Of a stretch of 64,000 nt of DNA, positions 33,700 through 48,230 are shown piece by piece. The position numbers and the translations under genes are program-made. The DNA lies in assembly GCA_963970005.1 (NCBI GenBank), contig CAXAMN010027428.1, forward strand, positions 97,182-161,181. Reading direction: 5' to 3'. Position 1 is the first letter of the stretch. Every line of letters starts with the position of its first letter. The notes under the pieces are model-generated. The model saw only the letters and a list, made by a program, of their open reading frames with translations. It ran no database searches and was not told the DNA's origin. This stretch comes from Durusdinium trenchii. Lineage: Eukaryota > Sar > Dinophyceae > Suessiales > Symbiodiniaceae.

Positions 33700-36345
33700 G
33701 ACACACATTCGTCTGAAGAAAAGGAGAAGGACCTACATCATCCAAGCAAAGTCACCAGAAAGTCGTCCAAAAGGTTCTTCTTGTCTAAAGGGTCACGGTC
33801 TCCATCTTCGAACAACAACTCACATGAAGTGGCACGTCAAAGCGCACAAAGCCTGTTCGGCCGTGCCGCACCGAGCGTTGAAACCGATCCGAGCATCCAG
33901 TTCTCCATGCGAGCTCTTGCTCGAGATGTTCTGTGCGCAAGCAGAAGCAGCGTGTTCACAGAAGCCCGAGAGCCGTGGAACCACCGAGCGGGAGGAGATT
34001 CCGAGAGCTGAAAAAGTGGATCCGCCCCCGAAATGCTTGGAATGTGCTTGAAAACCTGATTGGACCTGATTGGCATGAGTTGATGTGCTTGAAACGTTGT
34101 GCGACATGACTCCTGCAGCCCTCTCTCGGCAAGTCTGGATGAGCCGATCTCAGAGCCAAAGTGGCAAGAGCAGAGGCCGGCGGTTCTCGTTTCTATTCAA
34201 AAGGAGATTCAAGAACCTTCAATCCTGTGACAGCTTGAAGAAAACATCCCACTGACGCTTCTCCAGAGCTTCTCAATTGGCCTGTGCCGGCTGTCCGCCT
34301 GGCCTGTCCCAAACCCTTCTCGAAATGGATCTCGTGCAGCGGCACCGCGGTGACCTGGCCACTCCTCAGGGCGGTCATGTTGCGAGCACAAGCCTGCATC
34401 AAACACAGGGTGGATGATGCAAAGATCACCTTTCTATTTCATGATTTTCACGACCCCTCCAGAGATCTGTCTAATTCCCTCCTCTTCTCATCGAGTCTCA
34501 TCGAGTCTCCACGCAGGGAACTTGCAATGCCAAGTAGCTGATCGCCACTGCCGGCTGACACTGCAGACCTGGGCCAGTTCGGCTCAACTCGCTTCGCTCC
34601 GTACACAGAAAAGGACGGCAGCTGGGCTGTTCGTCTAGCCTCCAAGAGCAAACTATATTAGACCTGTCTTCCTCTTCTTTTTCTTTGTTTCTACTGTAAC
34701 AGCAATGGCCTCCAACCTAAGAGCAAACTGCGCCACATGGAGAAGTTGACTCCTTTATTGGACCTGAAAACCGGCTCGGTCAGACCAAACTGTCTCTCTC
34801 CTGCAAGCTCGGCTCGCCCAAGTCTACTATCCTTTTGGGGGGATCTGAAGTTCGTTTGGATCAAGGGAGACAACATCAAGCAAATGATGTTTCGACCGTC
34901 CCAAATGATCCACCCTTTGGTCCCAACGCTCCATGAGGTTCCTCAAAACAAAAACAGGAAGAAACCTCCTCTTTGAAGCGAAAACATTCACGCCAACTCT
35001 CTTCCGCTCCCTCTCGTGTTCCGAAACCGAGCCCCCCAGCGGCGCCAGCGGCTGGACCAGCCTCCGGAGACAGCGACGCCCGTCAGTCGGTCGCGGGGTT
35101 AGAGGGTCTTGAAACGTTCCAACGGTCGCAACTGAAAAAAACCGAACCTCTGGATCCCAAAGAGGTCCCGGCAAAGAAACAGATCGAATCGAAACGCCAT
35201 GTCGTCGATGTGTTTGTTGTGCCATGCTTTTGGGCACTGAGCTTCCCACTCCACACGTCTCCTTACAGGGCCGCCAGGCCTCAGAACACCCAACTGAGAG
35301 CAGGAGAGGCCAGACTCCAAACACTTCAAAACATCACGCTGTGAACATGATGTTTTCGGGTGTTCGTGTTGCTCCTTCCAATAGAAACGCCCCTGTTTCA
35401 CACAATACTTCTTGCAGCACGTTTCGCATCATCGACACCACTGGCAAACAAGATTGGCTTCTGCAAAACTCGGGGTACACATGTTGGTACAATGATTGCC
35501 GTGATAAGATTGTGGAAAGGAATCAGTGGGGGATGAGTTCAATGCTGATTTGCTTCACTGCTCTTCGAAACTGAGATGCGGAACTAAACGTTGCAAAGCC
35601 GTTTCATATGCTAAAGACATCGGGGAGCAGTGAGTGGTGCCACACTGCTAAAACGGCGTGGTTCCACACCATAGGGTTATACACCACCCACCTTCAAGCC
35701 ACGCCCAAAAACCCTGCACAGAGTCTGCCACTCGGTCTCATTGTGTTCCACCTGAGGGGCCGAACCGAGGCGAATTCGAGAATTCGGCTGCAAAGACCGC
35801 AAGGCAAACAATCGACCCCAAACAACAGCGGCAGGCTGATGTTTCTTCCACGAATCCTGACAATTTGAGCCACTAGGTTTTTGAAGCATGGGAAACTATA
35901 AGGAGGCAACGGGAAACAAAGCAGACATGTTACCCCAGCAGCCACAAGAGCCACGGGAGATCAACGGAGACAAACGGAGGAGAACCATGAGAGACAAATG
36001 GAGACAAAGTAGAATCATCGGGCTCTGCGAGGTAGAGGGAAGCAATCAGAATCATTTCAGAGCATCCAAAAAAGACCACGGGCGACAAAGAGAGACAAGA
36101 GGGGGCAACGCAAAACGACAAAGGGGGACGAAGCTATGGAAGAGAAAAGGGGGGACGAAGCAGAATCATGTCAGCCCAGCGTCCAGAAGAGCCATGCAGA
36201 ACAAACGGAGGGACCAAGAACGCGTTGAGGTGCTGGTCTGGTCTCGGTCAGGCTTACCCACATCCTCCAACCAAAGCCCTCCTTCTGCAGGCAACAGCTA
36301 ATTAAACATCATCTGGTAGTTCTACAGTTCCACCTCTAAAGCGAT
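33700..36345. other. Interval without a firm gene
   Basis: Only short frames. An inverted fragment of the 21-bp family (GGCCTCCAACCTAAG) occurs near 34708. The stretch 35880-36240 is a purine-rich plus strand (GGGAGACAAAxGGAG words) giving a Lys/Arg/Glu-rich open frame of 137 codons that looks like low-complexity DNA rather than a gene. Confidence 0.4.
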
Positions 36346-36351
36346 AAGGAT

Positions 36352-36480
36352 AAGGCACCCTCTATTGTGATTTGCCTCTGTACCCACGTTCTTGCAAAGC
36401 CTACCCCTCAGGAAAAGGCACCCTCTATTGTGACTTGTACCCGAACCCGTGTTCTTGCAAACCTCTTGTTCACTATACCC
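36352..36480 (+). repeat. 63-bp tandem duplication
   Basis: Two copies begin AAGGCACCCTCTATTGTGA at 36352 and 36415 and both end near TACCCCTCAG. They lie just before the 42-bp array in the same open frame. Confidence 0.85.
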
Positions 36481-36518
36481 CTCAGAAAGGGGCTAGAAAA
36501 CCTTGCAAAGCTTGTGCC

Positions 36519-36640
36519 TGCCACGAAATCTGCACTCCGAGGTTCACAAAGCGTTGCGGCTGCCACGAAATCTGCACTTCGAGGTTCACAAAATGCTGCG
36601 CCTGCCACGAAATCTTCACATCACGAATGCCATCGTGCAG
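36519..36640 (+). repeat. 42-bp tandem repeat (14-residue unit in all three plus frames)
   Basis: Unit TGCCACGAAATCTGCACxxC followed by GAGGTTCACAAAGCGTTGCG, starting at 36519, 36561 and 36603. 42 bp is 14 codons, so each plus frame keeps its own repeat: CHEICTSRFTKCCA, LPRNLHFEVHKALR or ATKSALRGSQSVAA. Degenerate TGCCACGAAATC copies continue at 36829 and 36880. I recall this family from Symbiodiniaceae predictions. Confidence 0.9.
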
Positions 36641-39600
36641 CCCTGCCAAGGCGCTTCGCAGCCAGAGCACTTAATGACAATTATACTATGAAAGTGCCAA
36701 GTGCAGTCTTGGCTCGAGACTTCTTCCGATTTCTGAAAACGAGCCACGTGTCCCAAGGCACGATTCACTGCACCGACCACGAGTTTAGAGAGCGCCGCAG
36801 ATCACCGCCATGTCCAAAGCACCGCGCCTGCCACGAAATCTGGACATCGAAAAACCATCGCCCCGACCTCCTGCACCTGCCATGAAAAGTCGACTTTGGA
36901 CCACAAACCCTTGCGCCCGCCACAAAAAGTGACCACCAAGTCCGAAATTGCGCACAGCGCCACAACGAGAGCGCAGTCGCGGAAAGCACCCGCTCGCGCC
37001 CACCAGTTTCTGCGAGCCTGCGCGGTCGAAATTCACTTCCAGGCCTTCGAGGTCGTAAATAGCAGCGAATTAGCTGGACAATGCTGGACACGCCGAGAGA
37101 GCACCTCGATCACACCCCCGGCCTTAACTACCACACTGTTTGGGGAAGTTGTTCCGAGGCGGAGCTTCCAACTGTGCAAAAGTTCCGCCTTTTGGCTGGC
37201 TTTTAAGATGAAAAGGGCAGAAATTCTTCAGCGTTGGAGGATCCAGGTACAGGAACAACTCCGTCCAAGAGGACTTGCAGTATTTGGGCCCTTCGTTTTC
37301 ACCATGTCGATTAAATCCACAACAGTTCAAAAAACAAGTTGATCATCTTCTAGCTGATGCTGAATCCACCTTCTCCGTCGTGATCCTCTCCCAGACCTGT
37401 CCATCACTACGGTCTTTCCCTCTTGGCCTCTGTCACTCGGAGGTACAAGGACCTGTCGTGCACATCACTGGTTTTCGTGAAGAAAACCCAGTTCCAGTTC
37501 CTTCCCTGTACGATGCTGAAATCAAGCTTAGTGTTGATTGGAGATTCACCCAGAATCAGCATGTCCAATGCCCTGCTTCTGTTGGTCAAATTCTACTCAA
37601 TCTGCACCCTCGGAACAGCTTCCCCCGACGGGTGTCTACTTTTTGGCGATTCAAACATCTGCGTGATCCTCCAAACATGTCCAGCTTGACAGCTGTCCCG
37701 CTCGTAAGGCATCGTACACGAAAGTGATGACAATGGGTCCTGCAGTGCGAGTGGCTTTGCAGGTGTTTGCGGGCTCTAGCGGATATCGATTTCAGAGCAA
37801 TTCAGAATATGTTCTTGGGGGGGAAACATGTTTCATGGACTTGCCCACACCACATCTAGTTTTCGAGGTACTGCGCCCCGCAAACAAAGGAGGTTCTATA
37901 ATGATTCACGCGATCCCTTCGTAGCGTGGTGATCGGTGGGGTGTTCTTCTGGTGGGCGGTGGGGGTGTTCTTCACTTCCTTGCCTTGCTCCCCATGTGCC
38001 TGTTCCCAATCACAACGACCCACTGGCACCTTCCACAGGTGCCAGGATGGTCACCCAGCTTCTCCATCCGGACGCACACTGCGCAGGTGTTTCCCCAAAA
38101 AAATAACGGTGGCTTCTTCGACGCCGGGTCTTACGTCACCAGGGTCTTACCGTCGTCAAACGGTCCTTCGCCGCCACACGGAGAGCTGGACCTCTAGGCG
38201 TCGAAGACGAAGGCGCGAGAAGCCGCGAAGATCGAAGACGCGGGGACTGAGGAGATCGATCTACCAAAAGGGTTTCTCGGGACGAACATCGTCTCGGTTT
38301 TGTTGCGAACCTGATGGTGTGCATTCTTGAGTTGGTGTGGTAATTGATGTATCGTTCATACTCAATGGCCTCATGTCAGAAACCGGTCTCGGGGATCGTT
38401 CCATGTGTTTTGAACCTCTACATATAACTTCATTCTCTGTTCTTTTTCTCGGAATCCAATATAATCCATCTTTTTGCATGTCTGGCGAGCGATTTCGAGC
38501 CGTCAGACCCTCTGAGAGCCGTCAATCCTGTGAATGTCCAAGAAATGCGCCCAAAAGACTCCCAGTAGGTTGGAGGCCATCGCTATTAGGTTCCTTAAAG
38601 TCTTTGTTCGCCCCAGAGACTCCACACAAACATTCCAGCTCCTACCGACGATCTGCAGCTCAAGTGGCACCGCAGGTCTGGCCTCCGACAAAACGAGGAG
38701 CTTTATGTGAGGGAGTGAATGGAATCTGACTGATGTTGAACTGATGTTGAAGAACACCAAATGTGCGGACTCAGTTCTTATTTTCTCCAGATGTGGGGTC
38801 ACCTTTCATGGCTTTCTGTTGCATCAAGCCCGCAGTTGGTCATGGCTCGACCTGTGATTGGGCCATGACAAAATCACCAAAGACAGTTCATCAGGTTCAA
38901 GCCCCAGAGTAAAATACCTTTAGGTTGGGTAGTGGAAACGGATGTTCAAAGCACCTGGACATGTCAGGAACCGTGCTTCTGCCAGCACTGACTGTCCAGC
39001 CACGTTGACATCATTGAAGCTCGCAGCACTGTGTATGTCCATCCGTAGCAAAGCACACAAAGACAGACCGGACAAAAACTTCCTGGTCCTCCTACCCATC
39101 TGAAACAAACCCAAGATTTCGGTGTGAAGGGTTTTATTCCACACCCTTCTTTCTCCGCACAGCGGCCACGGGATGCGTTAGACGAATCGATGAGAAAAAC
39201 ATAACGCCCCTCCAATCTTCTGTTTTTTGGTACTCCCCTTAAGTCCTTGTGAAGAAACATGGAAAGACCGCCAGGTGCCCTCCACGTTCCACGTTCGGAG
39301 GCTACCCACCTGCACTGTGGCTTTCCGAAGGCTCACGGAGCTTTTCACCAGAGAGGCCTCGCGAAACGCGCGAAAGACGGCGGCGCAGCGAGCGTTCGGC
39401 GTTCGGTGAAGGCGAAGACCTCTCGTTGAACGAAGACGTCGCACGGTTGGTCAGAGTACCTCGCTATTGATCGAAATCACTACCGCGCCTTCCATCTTTC
39501 ACCCTGAGTCTCCGGCTTCGGCGGTTCAAACTCCCGCTTTCACCCAGGTTTGGGGACCCAAAAGACCCATCCTGCCAGTCGCAAGTCCCACCTGTCGCAA

Positions 39601-42600
39601 GTCCGGCGGCCTCACCGGCGCACCTGCCAAGCAATCGACGTCTGACTCGAAGGCGTTCGGACATCGTTGACGTCACGGACGAGGATGGGCCCATCGCGGC
39701 GCGCCCAAGCACGGCATCTGGGAGTGTTTGGGCCCCCCGCGATTGTGCATCGCGTTGTCGACTGAATTCATGATGTCAGATCGAAGTTCAGATCTTGGAC
39801 ATCATCTCTCTTTTCCGTTCCAAAGCCCAAACGCCTTCCGCCGCCTTTTGCACCTCCCTGCCTACCCCTCCCCTCCCCTGTCCCACTCTTCGGCTCGGCT
39901 CCGGACGGTTGGCCGCGCGGCGCAGCACGAAGCCATCGAAGTCCAGGACATCGGGCCGCGGCATCACCTCGGTCCCGGAACGCGGTTCGGGAAGCGGGAG
40001 CCAGGTGTGTTGACTCGTGTGGAGATCGGATTGGAGAAAGACTCCGAGAGGAAAGGAATTGTGAGCGTTTTCAGGCCTCTCCCCTGTGGGATTCCAATCC
40101 AAAAATGATCCGGGGAGTAGTCCAGAAGTTTGTGAGACCCAAATAAACGCTTTGGTCACTTGACGAAAACCGCCGGGCAGTGCATGTCGCCCATATTCTG
40201 GTGGTTTTCTGTTTTTTGGTGGACGAACCAAATCCAGTGATTCTTCCAAGAACTGAAGCATTCAGCCTAGCTCAAAGATGCTCAAAGCAGAACATGATTG
40301 TGAAGGTGTAGAAATGGTGACCTTCTTCTTGCAGCTGTTTATCTTCACCTTCCATGTCAAGCGAATAGCATCAAATTGCCAACCAGCGAGGAGTAGGCGT
40401 CCAAATCAGGTTGGCTTATTTACCGTATACAAATGCTTAGCACAGAATAATATATAACATGGATACCAAGTGAGAAAGGCCGGTACATTTCATGCCGCGT
40501 TCATTTTTGGTGTAGTCGGTCTCCCCACAGTGTCATGACCTAACCAGCACATCGTCAGTCGGTGAAGCGGCGGTCCATCTCGGGCACCAAACCGGCATGA
40601 GATTCTGCGGTTCATAGCGCCCGTTCCGCATCACCTCAGACCGATGAAAAGCCCTTTCTGCAGGAAACAAGGCATGTTGCATCGTCACGCAACATGTTCC
40701 TCCTTCTTCAGCATTGCACAAGGCAAAACCCCACGAATGTCTCTTCCCCAAGAGTCTTCAGGCTTCTTCAGCCAAATACTTAAGCACAGCTAGGCCGCAA
40801 AGATTGAGGAACGCGGAGGTGGCGGTGGCATCTCCTCCTGAAAAATGGATTCACTCAGGCGAGGGATAAGTGAACCTATGCATTCAAAAAAGGACGATAG
40901 AGCACAGTCACATGCGTACAACTTGCGCAGTTTCATCGAGCTTTGCCTATCACCTTGCATCAACTCGCGCATTTCAAGAAGTACCAGGGATGACCCGTAT
41001 CATCACATAATTTCTTGCGCAGCTAAACCCCCACATGCACTCGTCAAAATCACCTCTCGGCGAAGAAGCAACGCGACGAGCGGTTTTTCAGCGACGGTCC
41101 TGAGAGTCCCATAATGCCCACATGGCGTGGCGGTCCAAGGGAGATTTGTTGGGGGCAAAAGCGACGGTTGTGACCGGGTGGAGAACAACACATGCTTCAC
41201 CCTAACGACATGCTGCGCATGATGACGACATGCTTTTCTACATGCTTCCAATCGTGCGCCTGCTTTTGTGTTCGAACCCACCACGAAAAACCAAGGCAAC
41301 GAATGCCAAACAACCACGCGACGACCCGGCGACGCGAAGGACCTGACGAATGCAACCGCTGGGAACCGAAGACGGCGGCGGTGCCAGCGGTTGGTGACCG
41401 GTATGCTCATCGAAAGGCATTCCGAAGCGAAGAAATGGATCTAGATCAGTCCCAAGCACTTGCTTTGCTCTTCTTTGCTCGTAAAGGATCTTGAGATCCC
41501 AGATTGGAACAGCCATTTGTATCCATTTCTGTTGTTTGGCTTTCCAGCTTGTCATGAAAAAGCATGGGATCCCCTGCAATATGTGAGCCTCCGCGGCGAA
41601 GGAAGTCACTTCCGCGGCAGAAACTCTCGAAAAAGCACCGGACGATTTCGCCTGTCGCATGAGCTCCGGCGCGTCCTGGGGAAAATGCCGTGTGGGAGCG
41701 GAAAGCATCCATTCCCGATGAAGAGCCGTCAGAGAACCAACGGAAGAGTTCTGGCTTCTTCGGGGAAAAGCACCCTGACCCGACCCTTCTTCAATCGCTC
41801 AATTTGAATCGTGACTCCACTTTGCCAACCGCCTTCTTTGCCAACCCGGTGGAGTCTTTGGGCACCGCTCGCTGCTCGCTGCTTGTGAAGTCTTTGGGGT
41901 TTGGAAGTCATACGTGTCTCTACATGGAAGTACTTGGCTTGGACACAATTCAATCCAAGATCACTCCAAAGTCCGAAGCGAGCGAGCCTTCAAGAGTTTC
42001 AAGCATTGGTCAACAACTTAGCAGTTTACAGACCATTGTCTTCAACAGAGCACGATTTCGATGCGCGGTTCCTCTAGAAGTGCACGATCCTTCTGAGTGG
42101 AGATCCTTCTGAGCTGCTTTCATCTCCGATTTTCAGCCATCCGACGGGTTGGAATCGCCATCCGACGGATTCCACCCCTCGAAGAGAACACGGCCCTTCC
42201 AAAAACGAGACACGGAAGCCTCGCCTCACGCCATAGAAGCTCCAAGAGCATCCGACGTGCGAGGACCACCTGGGCTCTTTTCATTCGGTCAAGGAGTTTC
42301 TGGTTTTTCGTTACACCAGAAACCTTAATTACAAAAAAGAACCTTTCTGGATCACAGAGTGCCAAGCTTTCAGTAATAGTTCTGGATGATCTTTCTGGTG
42401 TGCCAAAAACATCCTCCAGAAGTCTTTCTCAACTTCCAGATCCGCACCTTGCTCAAAGACTTCTGTGCAAAGGCGTCGAGTGCCTCTCGCACACGCGCCT
42501 GCGCAGCCCGAACCGCGTGGAGCGAAAAAAGGTCGAAGGATCGGCCACCGGACCTACAGAGAGCTCCAGCGTCCGACCTCCGGAGTCGTCTTTTCACTAG

Positions 42601-45600
42601 GACCATGTAGCTCAAATAGGGAGATAGACTCAGATAGACTCAGATAGACACCCCCTTGTTCAACCTCCAGGGAGGTTCGAACAGACCAGTCGTCACCCCA
42701 AGGCTGAGTGTCTCCATATCCACCCCTTCGTGTTGCGCCTCGAACTCCTCCCGCGGCACCGTGTCTCTTCTGGCCGCCACGACCTCGGCTTTCGCGGGTC
42801 TCCACCCCCTGCAGCTTGGCCTCCACTTGGACGTTGATCGATTTTTTCTGAACTTTGGTGCTGGAAGGATCTTGAAGGTGAAGAGAATGAGACGATTCCT
42901 CAACAAAATATTCTTGAACACCGAAGCCTCCAAGAGATGCAGCGATGGCTGTACGTCAGTGTCCTGGTGTCCTCAAAAGAACATACGTCTCAGACGCTGG
43001 CAGCGCGTCGTTGGCGGACACTGGCTGGCGGCACACGGAGTAAACGTAGGGCCTGAGCTGAAGCAGTTGATGCCAAGCTTCAACGAGCTGAGCAGGCTTT
43101 TCCACGACCAGCACAATCAAATGAGGCAAAAACAAATGGCTCGGCTCTGAAGAATTGTAGAGCAGAAAAGAAGGAAGGAGTTGCTACAAGTACCACAACT
43201 GGTGATTTGCAAACCAGGGGGGGTCACTTCTTCAGCTGTTGCCCAACTGGATTGAAATACGTGTTGGTGTTCAGTGTTCACTCTACTTCCCCTGATTGCT
43301 CACCTTGGAATCCACCGTTCACCATTCAACGCAGTGAGTTTTCACTCACTCACACCTCTCCCCCGCCTCTGTGGCCCGTTCTCGCTCAGCCTCGTAGCTA
43401 TGCCTCGGTGGTCGTCCAATGAAACCACCTCCAATGGTGTTTGGCCACAACGAAGGCGAAGGCGTCTGGCCGCCGCTCGATCGAAGACGAACGACCGGTC
43501 CGCGCCAAGGATCCCAACTCCTCCTCGTCCTGGGAGACGTCAGTTCGTTCCGGTCGAAAGGGGACAGGGGTGGAGATTACAGAGGCAAAAAGCCACAACA
43601 AGCACGGCCATGATAATTCGGCGGTGCTTCCAATAGCATCAATAGCTGTAGCTGATACTTTATGTTTTTCTCTGTCTGTTGGGCGATGTCTGATGTCTGA
43701 TGTCCTTGCCCCAAATCGTCTCCCATGACGTCCATAAGAACTTTCTTAGGCCCTCTCCTCGCGCCAGCGCAACTGCAGAGCGAGTACCTGACGCCGACTG
43801 CTCAGCAACCAAAGGACCTGGCACAACATGTGGGGGGACCCAACTGGTCTATTCCCCTTCTTCCAGGAGGTTGAACTGGCAGGTCTTCCATGGTCTCTCT
43901 ATTCAAGTACACGCCCATGTCACTCCTTCTAGGAACGTCTGTTGGGCACGAAAAGTGCCAACTGATTACAGCAGAGCTTTCGCTGGAACCTGTTTTGATC
44001 AATGAATATCAATGATATTAAAATGCTTCCTGAGTGGGAGCAAAACCGAGAAAAGCATAGAAAACAAGCATGGGATTCTCCTGCCAAGAACAAGAACTGC
44101 AGACCCGCCGAGTGCCAGCACCCCAAAGACACCCACCGTCGTCGGGGCACGGCACGCTGAAGCAGGCGGCCTCCAAAGTTTCGGGTTCCGGAGCTTCCCA
44201 AGAGAGGCACGAAGGAACCAGGTAACCAAAACATGAAATCCCGGCTCAGAAGCAGGAAGAAAGATCCTTGAATTGAACACAGAATCTCTTCCACCAAAGA
44301 AAACCGAGACCATACAGTGCTCGATGTCTGTGCATTGGCCTTCCGCCTGCTGCATCCCAGCTGCAGGTGTGCCAGGAGTGCTCGAGGCCTGCACATATGG
44401 CAGCAGCGTGAGCTTGTGCACGCTCTTCGTGAAATGTTCCAGTCAAGACAACGATGAAACTGGAGTGGTAAGGACTGGGGTGGTAGGGAGGAGGAAACAA
44501 ACATGGTCATACACTCCATTACACTCCCAGAGATATGCCGTGTATGCTGAACCCAGCCTGATGTTCAGGTCCTTGTAAGTCGAAGGTGCTGAATTTCTAT
44601 CTTGCTATCCTAAATCTTGGCCATGAGCGCAGCCTCACCCTGCAACTTCACCTCCCAACCCATGTTTGCTAGGACCCAATCTCTGAGGGTTAGCATCTCC
44701 GTCATCTCCGGTTCCCTTTGAGCCGAGCCAAGGACCATCGCCTCACCCGACCCCAACGCCTCACTTCCCTCCGTCGAACCTCCACTGGGAGCCTCCGGGT
44801 GCAGGAACCAGGGGGTGGATGAGCAAGAGGGGGGTGGTGCGTTCCCGGCGAAAGGCGTGTGTGGTGGTAAACTGTTGGGCTCCGGGTGTTGATGGAAAGA
44901 CCGTGTTTTCCACTTGGCAGCATGTTTCGGCCAGTTCCTCGCTTGTGCCAATCAAGTGCCCGGCACTCACCAGCGGCTGCACCGCAATTTCCTCAGCTGT
45001 TCAGCTGGTTTCCAGCTAACAGGCCAGTTTCTTCACTTCAGATATATCAACGACCTTGTTCCTCTCGTTGGATCTGGACGCACCACCGTGGCATACTCTG
45101 AGACGATGGGGATTTCATTACTACTAAGCCATTGAGGGATGAAAGAACTGCAAGTTATGTTTGGTGGTGAGTTCTGGAACATGGCAACCAGGTGTCCAAT
45201 GATGATCTCCATCTGTCATCAATGTCCAGGAGTTCAGGTAATATTACGGTAATCTGATGTAATATTGAGCTTCACCGGAAAGTCCCGAAACACCGGACAT
45301 CTTCTGTAGAAACGAGTTGCGAGGACTAGAGGACTGCAGGACATGCGTCCGTCGATCTCAGCATGCTGCCAGCCCAGCTGGGCCGCCCGGACGGCACGTG
45401 GCAGCATCCAATAGCTTCGCCCAAAGGGCCTGAAGATCTCCGCCGCCGCGAAAAACCCACTGATTGATGCAAACCAGTCTGACCAGTCTGCGGCAGAAGG
45501 AAGTCTGTGCACAAGTCAATCTGGTGATCATCCGAAAATGACTCAGACCTTTCTTTAACCTTCAAACCTCCCAACAGAACGATCCAACACAATTATAAAG

Positions 45601-48230
45601 CAGCAAGAACAGACCAGAGCACAGCACGTCTGTTCAGAATCGCTTTCCTCCCCATCACCCGCCAACCGTCTCTCCCCGTCTTTCCCGCTCCGTGCTCCGT
45701 GGCCCCCATTCAGCGCCGCCGGCGTCCCCATGAAAGCGCGCGCCACCTGGGTTTTGGTCGTTCAGCACATCGGTCGTGAAAAACCGCTCGGATAAACATC
45801 CCACCCCCAAGACCAATGGGATGGAAAAAAAGGAACAAATGGGATGGTGGAAAATGTTCAACAATTACAGGTTTTTAGGTTTTGAAAATTAGCCAATGGG
45901 ATGGGGGAACAATCGGAAAAAATAGAACAGAAGCCACCCCCGACAGTTGGACCCAATCCAGAAAGAGCACGCGTCCTTCCTCTTGTCCTCGTTCACCTGT
46001 CCCGTGCAGAACCGGTCGTCCGGGTCGCAGGGTCGGACCCTCATCGTCCGAGCCAGCCACCCATGTAGCGGATGCTCTCGTGCGCGTCGCCCAGCTGGGG
46101 CAAAAGGTTCTCGCCGTCGGCACCTGACGGAAGGCCCATTCGGCGAACCGAAAAGGGAAGGCAGAACGCGTGCAAGACGCGTGGTCCGCGTGGTGCAGAA
46201 GAAGGGATGCAAAAGCGAAATGGAGAAAATAGACCAAGTAGTTGTATGAGCTGTTGGCAGCTGATGTGCTTTGGCCTCGATACCTTTCACTAATAGTAGA
46301 CACTGAAGAAGAACTGGCGACTTGGAAGAAAGATGTCACGCGTTCTGGCTGAGTGGATTGAGAAGCTAATTGTTTTGTACTTCTCCACAACCAGCCGCTG
46401 CCCCAGCGGCCCCAGTGCCCCACTCTTTTATCAGTTCTGGCGCTTGTGTAACAATGTCCAATGTCGAACCAAATTCAGCTCTGCAGACCACATGCTTCGC
46501 ACGGTTTCGGCTTTGTTGTGGGAACTGGGGGAACACCAGCCGCGCAAGCACTGTTTCAGGTGACTATTTCACAGCGAGGACGATCTCCGGCCAAGCCGGC
46601 CATCAGATTCATCGGGGCTCACTTGAAGTCCTTCTCGAGAAGCTCGGTGCCTGGCGTTTCTGGCGTCGAGTTTCTGGCCATGAGACGCTCTCCCAAAGAC
46701 AAATAGAACCGGCCTTGACACAGAAAGAGACCACCTGGTTGACTGATCTCCTTCTCCCGACTCTTCGATCAGCAAGACGTCCCAACCGACTGACCCGGAC
46801 TACCGACGCCCTTGGCCGCGGCCCAAACCGGGTTGGTCTGCGCGTCGTCTCGGGTTCGGCATCTGAAAGAGAGAAGACAAACATGAAAAACCAAAAAAAG
46901 AAAAAGAACGACTCAGAACGAATCCAATGTCGGACGACACGATAGGGTGATCAGAGCAAATAAAGAATTCATAGAAAAGGAACGGACCAAACCAACTCCT
47001 TCACTCCCCCCAACCACCCTCCATGCCCATGCGCACCCCGAACCGCCCCGATGTCTGGCCGCGGGGACCCCGATCGTTGGAGCGCCTAAAATGGCGGCGA
47101 TCACGAGGCCCACATCCACCCGCGGACCGATCCTGGACCGGAGACGGTGCTCCGGTCCGGTTGGCGCCGGAGATGGTGCTGAAGGTCGGCAGAAGGACCA
47201 CGAAGGACCACGGTCGGGGTCAAGAAAAGGGAACAGAAGAGATGGTTTTGGTGAGAGGACCGCGTGGTTCACCGTGGTAGGCGTGGTCTTGTTGTGTCCT
47301 GTTTGCTTCACACACAAAGGGGATCGAAATCGATCGCCCTACAGGGAACAACGAAGGCACTGTGCATGCCGAATCTGCAGCTGGGCAGGTGCCAACTACG
47401 GTTTTCAACATCTAAGAAGACAGCATTTCCAGGACCTTGAAGGTTGAGGTCATGGTGTCGCAGCCCGTGAGACATGTAGTAAGTTGGAGTAGTAAGTAGT
47501 CCTCAAATGTCCAAATTGTCCTGCAAACAACGACGAGCAAAACAATTTGAGCCGTCTCCCTGCCAGCATCTGGCCTGATCTGCCGTGTTCCTGGCGAAAA
47601 GCAGGTGTACGCTCGTGGCACCCTGGGCACCCTGTGGACTGAACAAAGTCCTAAATGCATGCACGTGCCTGGCATATGTTATACCATCCTGAATCAAGCC
47701 TATGATAGCCTATGTTGTCTACTCCTACTTATCTGAACAGAGTCAGCATAAGTTGAGCTTTCTTGCCACCCACGCAACCCCTACCCCTGAATGTAAGTTT
47801 AAATATCTCAAAATACACTCATTGCACGTGGTGGTTGGAGTGTGTCAGCAGTCGCAGGTGAACCTGATGCTCAACCACTGTTCCCGCTGGATTGATTGAA
47901 TACGGCGTTCCGCTAAGTTCCACAAAATCATCACACAGATCTCAGCGAAACCTGATTCAAACCGATCCAAAAAGAGAATACCGGAGACATCACGAGGAGA
48001 CCTCACGACGCCTTCCGCATCGGTGTTCCACATGTCTGTTCCGCTGCTCGTCCAGTGCGTTGGGTCGCCCAGTTTCGCCCCCCACGGCCACGGTCGACGT
48101 CGCTCGTCTGGCCTTTCTCGGACTCGCAGAGAGCCATGAGCCGAGTGTCTTCGTCCACGACCTGGACGAAGGTCGTGCAACGGTCGAAAACCGTGAACGG
48201 GGGAGGCAAAGTTGATGGTCTCTTTTCTGG

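Noticed and set aside
35888..36301. 137-codon Lys/Arg/Glu-rich plus frame
   Set aside because: Purine-rich simple sequence explains its openness.
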